Origin: Symbiodinium natans
Taxonomy: Eukaryota; Sar; Dinophyceae; Suessiales; Symbiodiniaceae
NCBI GenBank assembly: GCA_905221605.1
Contig: CAJNDS010002212.1
Span: 40,001-55,000, forward strand
DNA: 15,000 bases
Reading direction: 5' to 3'
Below are positions 14,101 through 15,000 of this stretch, one piece after another. A program made the translations under genes and the position numbers. Position 1 is the stretch's first letter. Every line of letters begins with the position of its first letter. A model generated the notes under the pieces. That model did not search any database. It was not told the origin of the DNA and was given only the letters and a program-made list of their open reading frames with translations.

Positions 14101-14808
14101 TAAACCTAAAGGACGTCGCAAGCTCGAAATCCGAAGAGCCGGCTTAGTCTGTGAACTCTCCGAGGCACCTTGGAGTCCACGTCAGAGATCTTGTTCACCT
14201 CATGCTAAACCCTAAACCCTAAACCCTAAACCCTAAACCCTAAACCCTAAACCCTAAACCCTAAACCCTAAACCCTAAACCCTAAACCCTAAACCCTAAA
14301 CCCACGGCGAAGCGGGGCTCACTTGGAGGTTCATGGTACTTATTAACCCATTAATAACTGTCCTGATAACCCAAATACTGTATAATCTAACCCAACAACA
14401 ACTGCACTGAGAAGCATTAGAACCCAATTATAACCATAATAGGGCACTTAAGGGGCGATTATAAGAGGGTCATAAGTATAGTGCACAATTGGTTTATAAG
14501 TACCATGAACCTCCAAGCGATGGCGAGGCGGGGCCCAGCGGCTTCAACGACATCCTGGGCCCGCCACCAAAATGATGCCTCGGCCCATTGCCTCGCACAT
14601 TAGGTTCTTTTGGGCCACCCTAAACCCTAAACCTAAACCCAACCCTAAACCCTGAACCCTAACCCTAAACCCTAAACCCGTTGCAGGTTCGGGTTGAATT
14701 ACAGGGTTTGAGGGCTTGGTGATGTTTTGCCTCCCGATCGGGTCACAAGGCGAACCCTTTGGAGGCCTCGCAGCTTGGCTTGTAGATCCACTTCTTGTGC
14801 GGGTTCGC
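10811..14808 (-). CDS. Tubulin-tyrosine-ligase-like (TTL domain) gene, multi-exon, 5' end outside window
   Basis: This gene is assembled from about ten exons on the minus strand; details are in the exon entries. TTL-family enzymes are ATP-grasp ligases that add tyrosine, glutamate or glycine to tubulin tails or other proteins. Two family hallmarks are seen in the right order. The early one is KKWIYKPS followed by GRGIIL, the ATP-grasp lysine and glycine-rich loop. The late one is QFEIFGLDIIVD followed by YLLEAN, carrying the Asp, Glu and Asn that bind Mg-ATP in the family. Intron phases agree at several junctions. Exons between 13,000 and 13,790 do not look like standard TTL sequence (the usual VQ-x-Y-I-x-N-P-L-L then KFD block is not clear), so the middle of the model is less sure. 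The substrate cannot be told. Introns carry telomere-like tracts and foldback elements. No start codon was found, so exons probably continue beyond the right edge. Confidence 0.75.
11203..11266 (-). CDS. TTL-like gene, penultimate small exon
   Basis: A T-run followed by CTGACAG makes a good acceptor at 11267. Only one frame stays open, giving SLKHRMRHAGQSRHEGG, a basic linker with no family motif. The donor is of GC type (AAAAG before GCGAAG). The 64-base length leaves one base, which fits the next exon if that exon begins after TTTAG. The frame also follows in phase 0 from the upstream exon. Neither end is secure, because other AG and GT sites lie nearby. Confidence 0.5.
11403..11504 (-). 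CDS. TTL-like gene, exon with ELDKYLKENYG
   Basis: The acceptor CTCTGGCAG precedes GAACTGGAC, and 34 codons follow. They contain LKENYGIPAFRLNFWQQVK and then AICMEAQSC. This pattern (ordered segment, aromatic residue, then a helix ending near a Cys) is what usually precedes the FE-x-x-G-x-D block in TTL proteins. The donor is taken as GTCACA after CGA, which keeps phase 0. The intron upstream begins its 3' end with degenerate telomere units (CCCTTAAACCCC). The reading frame is convincing; the 3' boundary is less so. Confidence 0.7.
11563..11698. mobile_element. Foldback element, family A copy 2, with telomere units in its loop
   Basis: The left arm is AAGGGTCCATGTACCCATG and the right arm CATGGGTACATGGACCCTTT-like; inner parts also pair (AGTTGGGGCC against GGGCCCAAGT). 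The loop carries CTAACCCTAAACCCTAAACC (about 11,628-11,656). It lies in a TTL intron. Confidence 0.7.
11741..11834 (+). repeat. Interstitial telomere-like array TTTAGGG/TTTAGGGG
   Basis: Mixed TTTAGGG and TTTAGGGG units within the large TTL intron, G-rich strand on plus (opposite to gene sense). Confidence 0.9.
12018..12300. repeat. Low-complexity C/A-only tract (CCCCAAAA-like)
   Basis: It starts with 17 C, then irregular runs of C and A with very few G or T to about 12,300. It lies inside the large TTL intron. Frames crossing it (Pro/Lys/Asn rich on plus; Gly/Phe/Trp rich on minus) are compositional. Confidence 0.85.
12317..12379 (-). repeat. Interstitial telomere-like array CCCTAAA
   Basis: About nine units, one with CCCTGAA. 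It faces the 11741-11834 array head to head across the C/A tract. Confidence 0.95.
12400..12492 (-). CDS. TTL-like gene, exon EFQKKQDDFGG
   Basis: One of three frames is open here. It encodes about 31 residues, beginning EFQKKQDDFGGSAASNL and continuing ISIEDTRMG, a charged linker typical of insertions in TTL-like proteins. The acceptor is AACGAG, and the base just before it belongs to a CCCTAAA telomere-like tract (minus-strand reading). The downstream boundary is uncertain: GC sites near 12,399 break phase, and a GA donor inside the exon would keep it. Confidence 0.5.
12497..12566 (+). repeat. Interstitial telomere-like array TTTAGGG abutting a TTL exon
   Basis: About nine units directly next to the acceptor of the exon at 12400-12492 (four bases away). 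Confidence 0.95.
12584..12641. repeat. T-run followed by G-run
   Basis: 43 positions of T with a single A at 12600, followed by 15 G (12627-12641). It is in a TTL intron and resembles the T12-G52 tract at 5082-5145. Confidence 0.95.
12727..12841. mobile_element. Foldback (MITE-like) element, family B copy 2
   Basis: The arms 12738-12763 and 12806-12831 match at about 24 of 26 positions (core TATACTAACAGTCC). Outer arms TTGGGATG and CATCCCAA extend the pairing. The right arm is partly duplicated in tandem (TTATTAGGGACTGT then CTATTAGGGACTGTT). It lies in a TTL intron. Confidence 0.75.
12967..12994 (-). repeat. Short telomere-like tract CCCTAAA at an exon edge
   Basis: About four units, grading into CCCTGAATCCCTGAACCCC next to the end of the FYDENKF exon. 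Confidence 0.85.
12999..13067 (-). CDS. TTL-like gene, exon FYDENKFNREDLF
   Basis: After the acceptor GCCGAG the frame reads FYDENKFNREDLFRHVTEQE, acidic and amphipathic. It joins in phase 0 to the exon at 13470-13562. The 3' boundary is uncertain: a GA donor (GATTCA) keeps phase 0, and the next bases are CAGGG and TTTAGGG repeats. I do not recognise a TTL motif in it; it is placed in the gene by phase, strand and position. Confidence 0.55.
13377..13470 (-). repeat. Variant telomere-like array CCCCTAA
   Basis: Mostly the 7-mer CCCCTAA (TTAGGGG), about nine units, then CCCTAAA units up to the exon at 13470-13562, where the reading-strand unit GTTTAG serves as donor. Confidence 0.9.
13470..13562 (-). 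CDS. TTL-like gene, exon with EEYMVNPMLLEKLGG
   Basis: A strong acceptor (TTTCTGCAG) is followed by 31 open codons including CTVEEYMVNPMLLEKLGG and then NLIEMHG. The phrase EEYMVNPMLL recalls the TTL block VQ-x-Y-I-x-N-P-L-L, but the KFD residues that should follow are missing, so this likeness may be superficial. The donor is GTTTAG, the first unit of a telomere-like tract, and leaves phase 0. Confidence 0.6.
13591..13691 (+). repeat. Two short TTTAGGG tracts
   Basis: About three units at 13591-13613 and degenerate units at 13669-13690 with about 55 bases of other sequence between, in the intron between the exons at 13470-13562 and 13699-13788. Confidence 0.85.
13699..13788 (-). CDS. TTL-like gene, exon with KERHFANVGIIQARS
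   Basis: The acceptor is CTGATGCTCCAG and the donor GTATGA; both are clean and enclose exactly 30 codons in phase 0. The product includes AQVFDPNEPPLKERHFANVG. KERHFANVG is loosely like the TTL segment R-x-x-H-L-T-N, but I cannot claim homology. It sits between the ATP-grasp loop exons and the C-terminal block on the same strand. Confidence 0.55.
14039..14108 (-). repeat. Degenerate CCCTAAA tract
   Basis: Units CCCTAAA, CCCGAAA, CCCCTAG, CCCCCCAAA and CCCTGAA, with decay increasing through the tract. TTL intron. Confidence 0.8.
14169..14204 (-). CDS. TTL-like gene, micro-exon HEVNKISDVDSK
   Basis: A 36-base exon lies between a TTTAG acceptor, the end of a 99-base telomere-like array, and a GTGCCT donor. 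It follows the GRGIIL exon in phase 0 and gives GRGIIL-HEVNKISDVD. This matches the TTL pattern in which the glycine loop (G-x-G-I-x-L) is followed by a short segment ending in a hydrophobic-x-x-I step. The short length makes it less certain alone, but phase and motif continuity support it. Confidence 0.55.
14205..14303 (-). repeat. Longest perfect CCCTAAA array
   Basis: Fourteen consecutive units without a change, the least decayed array in the window. Its last reading-strand unit (TTTAG) is the acceptor of the HEVNKISD micro-exon, and its other end lies 18 bases from the family D element. Confidence 0.95.
14322..14516. mobile_element. MITE-like element, family D
   Basis: Inverted ends CTTGGAGGTTCATGGTACTTAT (14322-14343) and its reverse complement (14495-14516) are perfect over 22 bases; the interior is AT-rich, 195 bases total. 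Similar GC-rich words flank both sides (GGCGAAGCGGGG left, GGCGAGGCGGGG right), which might be a decayed duplication but sit at unequal distances. It is inside a TTL intron. Confidence 0.75.
14568..14619 (-). CDS. TTL-like gene, exon with GRGIIL glycine loop
   Basis: The acceptor TTTAG is the last unit of a telomere-like tract. The first base G completes the TT left by the upstream exon (Leu). The frame then reads VAQKNLMCEAMGRGIIL, ending at a GTGGCG donor in phase 0. GRGIIL fits the ATP-grasp glycine-rich strand of TTL proteins, expected about 10-25 residues after KWIYKPS, as found here. Confidence 0.6.
14619..14680 (-). repeat. CCCTAAA array forming most of a short TTL intron
   Basis: About eight units with small deletions (CCTAAA, CCCAA). 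It fills half of the 127-base intron between the KWIYKPS and GRGIIL exons. Confidence 0.9.
14747..14808 (-). CDS. TTL-like gene, exon with KKWIYKPS
   Basis: The exon reads ANPHKKWIYKPSCEASKGFA, ending at a GTGACC donor in phase 2. K/R-W-I-x-K-P is one of the most conserved TTL blocks; the Lys of KPS contacts ATP in the family. The acceptor is taken as ATGGAG, which has no good pyrimidine tract, so the exon may begin further upstream. Further 5' exons are expected beyond the right edge; 14,809-15,000 holds no exon I can support. Confidence 0.7.
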
Positions 14809-14859
14809 CTCCATGCACGGGGGGGCCGAATGTCACGAATCCCTAACACCCTGAGCTCT

Positions 14860-14960
14860 GAAACCTGTACTTCTAAGCCACAAAAAGTGCACTACTATGG
14901 TTCTAACTGGAATATAAGTACATCTACTATTGGGATAACAAGTACGATGAACCTCCAAGT
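14860..14960. mobile_element. Partial family D element (right end)
   Basis: AAGTACGATGAACCTCCAAGT at 14940-14960 matches the right end of the 14322-14516 element with one change. The left end is not recognisable; AT-rich sequence before it resembles the interior in composition only. Confidence 0.5.
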
Positions 14961-15000
14961 AGCCGCCCGGAACCCTGTGTGCCTCCGCATGCCTCTTCCA

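Noticed and set aside
8811-14680. CCCTAAA tracts as a CRISPR-type or true chromosome-end array
   Set aside because: Units are contiguous 7-mers without spacers, in both orientations, and flanked by exons, so they are interstitial telomere-like repeats, not an array with spacers or a chromosome end.

Overview
The window looks like nuclear DNA of an intron-rich protist, most likely a dinoflagellate. Four things point that way: (i) no long continuous coding frame, but many short protein-like exons with matching intron phases; (ii) GT donors mixed with GC donors; (iii) very many telomere-type TTTAGGG/CCCTAAA tracts inside introns and spacers; (iv) two stretches resembling the dinoflagellate spliced leader. 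All recognisable coding sequence is on the minus strand, so genes read right to left. This assignment is inference from the sequence; nothing was searched.

Left part, about 1-5,250 (minus strand). A chain of short exons starts with a leucine-rich-repeat (LRR) segment (exons at 5191-5247, 4725-4869, 4554-4614, 4300-4437, 4085-4162). It continues with weaker exons (2.3-2.9 kb, one with a Cys/His zinc-binding-like motif), an acidic exon (1936-2153), three phase-0 exons (1284-1376, 1122-1178, 912-965) and exons encoding hydrophobic membrane segments (about 608-736, 157-301, 1-95). The last runs off the left edge. It could be one long LRR/multi-pass membrane protein or two genes. Introns hold TA, TGA/AT and GT-T-G low-complexity tracts, including a 52-base run of G.

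Middle, about 5,250-8,420. A broken copy of a gene with the motif YWICAYANNQ lies at 6581-6935 (minus), with at least two frameshifts and one in-frame stop. A 20-base spliced-leader-like sequence lies about 0.5 kb upstream of it. Otherwise only a few weak exon candidates are seen.

Right part, about 8,420-15,000. Telomere-like tracts in both orientations begin abruptly at 8,422. A multi-exon gene for a tubulin-tyrosine-ligase-like (TTL, ATP-grasp) protein runs on the minus strand from about 14,808 to a stop codon at 10,811. Its 5' end is probably outside the window. At three intron ends the acceptor AG lies within a TTTAG telomere unit, and at one the donor is GTTTAG. Small foldback (MITE-like) elements of at least four families sit in its introns and in the downstream spacer: 8949-9057, 9368-9478, 10221-10322, 11563-11698, 12727-12841, 14322-14516, plus a partial copy at the right edge. 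The most unusual content is this combination of telomere repeats acting as intron material and splice sites with several families of short inverted-repeat elements.
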